Assembly: GCA_036274055.1 (NCBI GenBank)
Contig: DASUGM010000124.1
Location: forward strand, 1-7,735
Direction of reading: 5' to 3'
Length of the DNA: 7,735 nt
From: DASUGM01 sp036274055
GTDB lineage: Bacteria; Acidobacteriota; Vicinamibacteria; Vicinamibacterales; SCN-69-37
The translations under genes were made by a program, and so were the position numbers. Each line of letters opens with the position of its first letter. Position 1 is the first letter of the stretch. The notes below the pieces were generated by a model that was not told the DNA's origin, did not search any database, and worked only from the letters and a program-made list of their open reading frames with translations. Below, in pieces: positions 7,110 through 7,735 of the stretch.

Positions 7110-7670
7110 ATGGTTGAACACAACGACGCGCCGCTGGTGTCGGTCTTCATCGCTCGCGAGCCTGGCCTCGTGCCGCTGATCCGTCTTGCCCTGGAGCAGG
7201 AGAACATCGAGTTCTCGATTCGCGGCGTCGGCGCGCTGTCGTCCGTGATGATGAGTTCGCCCGACCGGCCGGTTCTCGGCGTCGACAGCGCATCGGAGAT
7301 CTTCGTCCGCGAAGAAGACGCCGAACGGGCGCGCATCCTGCTCGAAGGCCTCGCGGCGGCGCCGCCCGAGCCGAATGACGACGGCATGGCCGAGACGATG
7401 CCGGAAGCGCCCGCCGCGGCGCCGGCGGCGACACCGATCGTCGTTTATGACGACGACAGCAATCTGATCATCGGGCGGATCAGCGAAGCGCAACTCGACT
7501 TTCTCGACGATCATCTCGACGAAGAGTCGGCCAGCGACCGCGATTACTACCTCACCGCCGACACCATCGACATGCTCGAAGCCAACGGCGGCGACGCCGG
7601 ACTGATCGGCCTGCTGCGCGGCGCGCTGCGGGACCGGGCCGACATGACGATCAGCTGGAAGGTGGAATGA
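7110..7670 (+). CDS. DUF2007-like domain protein with an unnamed C-terminal module
   Basis: The product has 186 residues and is acidic, with no signal peptide or membrane segment, so it is probably cytoplasmic. Residues 8 to about 80 fit the DUF2007 pattern (putative signal-transducing protein): a strand LVSVFIA, a helix LVPLIRLALEQENIEF for the usual 'which chain, which short-lived contact' position, a variable loop, and EIFVREEDAERARILLEG. A Pro/Ala-rich acidic linker spans about 82-108. Residues 109-186 form a second compact module, from IVVYDDDSNLIIGRISEAQL through FLDDHLDEES and DYYLTADTIDMLE to LLRGALRDRADMTISW. It looks mostly helical and conserved in style, but I cannot name it. No catalytic motif is visible. 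The ATG at 7110 has only a weak AGAG ahead (7102-7105). It diverges from the methyltransferase gene, with 12 bp between start codons if that gene starts at 7097. That the gene is real is well supported by protein character; the function is unknown. Confidence 0.8.
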   Translation: MVEHNDAPLVSVFIAREPGLVPLIRLALEQENIEFSIRGVGALSSVMMSSPDRPVLGVDSASEIFVREEDAERARILLEGLAAAPPEPNDDGMAETMPEAPAAAPAATPIVVYDDDSNLIIGRISEAQLDFLDDHLDEESASDRDYYLTADTIDMLEANGGDAGLIGLLRGALRDRADMTISWKVE

Positions 7671-7735
7671 GTGAAAAGCGTCTGTCGTAAGAGCTTCTAA
7701 CCTTGGAGTGCGTGGAGAAGAGCGGTTCTTTCTCT
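7671..7735. other. Non-coding tail with partial hairpin at the window edge
   Basis: After the stop at 7670 there is no frame longer than about ten codons. GAGAAGA at 7715-7721 can pair with TCTTTCTC at 7727-7734 around a 5-base loop, with one T bulged. The last bases are T-rich, so this may be the terminator of the upstream gene, or the start of a repeat like the one at 1378-1426, with which it shares GGAGAAG. The window ends inside it, so neither reading can be settled. Confidence 0.3.

Noticed and set aside
7098..7514. Open minus-strand frame that would extend the methyltransferase by 139 codons
   Set aside because: It is antisense to the DUF2007-like gene, is very rich in Arg, Asp and His, and would give 389 residues, far longer than the family needs. 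The family domain begins only near residue 8 of the 250-residue form.
7667..7700. Short open frames beginning at ATG 7667 or GTG 7671, overlapping the DUF2007-like stop
   Set aside because: They end after 7 and 9 codons and have no support as genes.

Overview
The window is GC-rich DNA, nearly all coding, with five protein genes and no RNA gene, insertion sequence or CRISPR array that I can see. The best guess for the host is an Acidobacteriota bacterium, perhaps of the Vicinamibacteria type. This rests on a membrane Ser/Thr kinase with a large TolB/WD40-like propeller behind the membrane helix, a TonB-dependent receptor with an N-terminal carboxypeptidase-regulatory-like domain, and the GC-rich codon use. 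The placement is inference; there is no rRNA or marker gene to confirm it.

Layout. At the left edge the 3' part of a multicopper oxidase gene runs rightward and ends at 1355. It converges on a TonB-dependent outer-membrane receptor gene (3671 to 1464, minus strand) across a 108-bp gap that holds a perfect 11-bp inverted repeat with a pyrimidine-rich loop. The receptor gene is the last of three minus-strand genes. Upstream of it, with only 2 bp between stop and start, is an 880-codon membrane-anchored Ser/Thr protein kinase gene (6316 to 3674). A further 28 bp upstream is a SpoU/TrmH-family RNA 2'-O-methyltransferase gene (7097 or 7079 to 6345). Diverging from the methyltransferase, with 12 to 30 bp between start codons, is a small acidic protein gene (7110 to 7670) with an N-terminal DUF2007-like domain and a C-terminal module I cannot name. 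The last 65 bp are non-coding and include a purine/pyrimidine-rich hairpin cut by the window edge.

How they may work together. The kinase and receptor are so tightly spaced that they probably share a transcript and may be translationally coupled. That suggests a cell-envelope sensing and uptake unit, with an extracytoplasmic propeller reporting to a cytoplasmic kinase next to an outer-membrane transporter. The substrate cannot be read from the sequence. The methyltransferase is probably a housekeeping RNA-modification gene that happens to lie upstream. The oxidase faces the cluster and is a separate transcription unit; a shared role in metal handling is possible but unsupported. I see no clearly novel multi-gene system. 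The most interesting points are the kinase-receptor pair, the two-module DUF2007 protein, and the very compact divergent start region.
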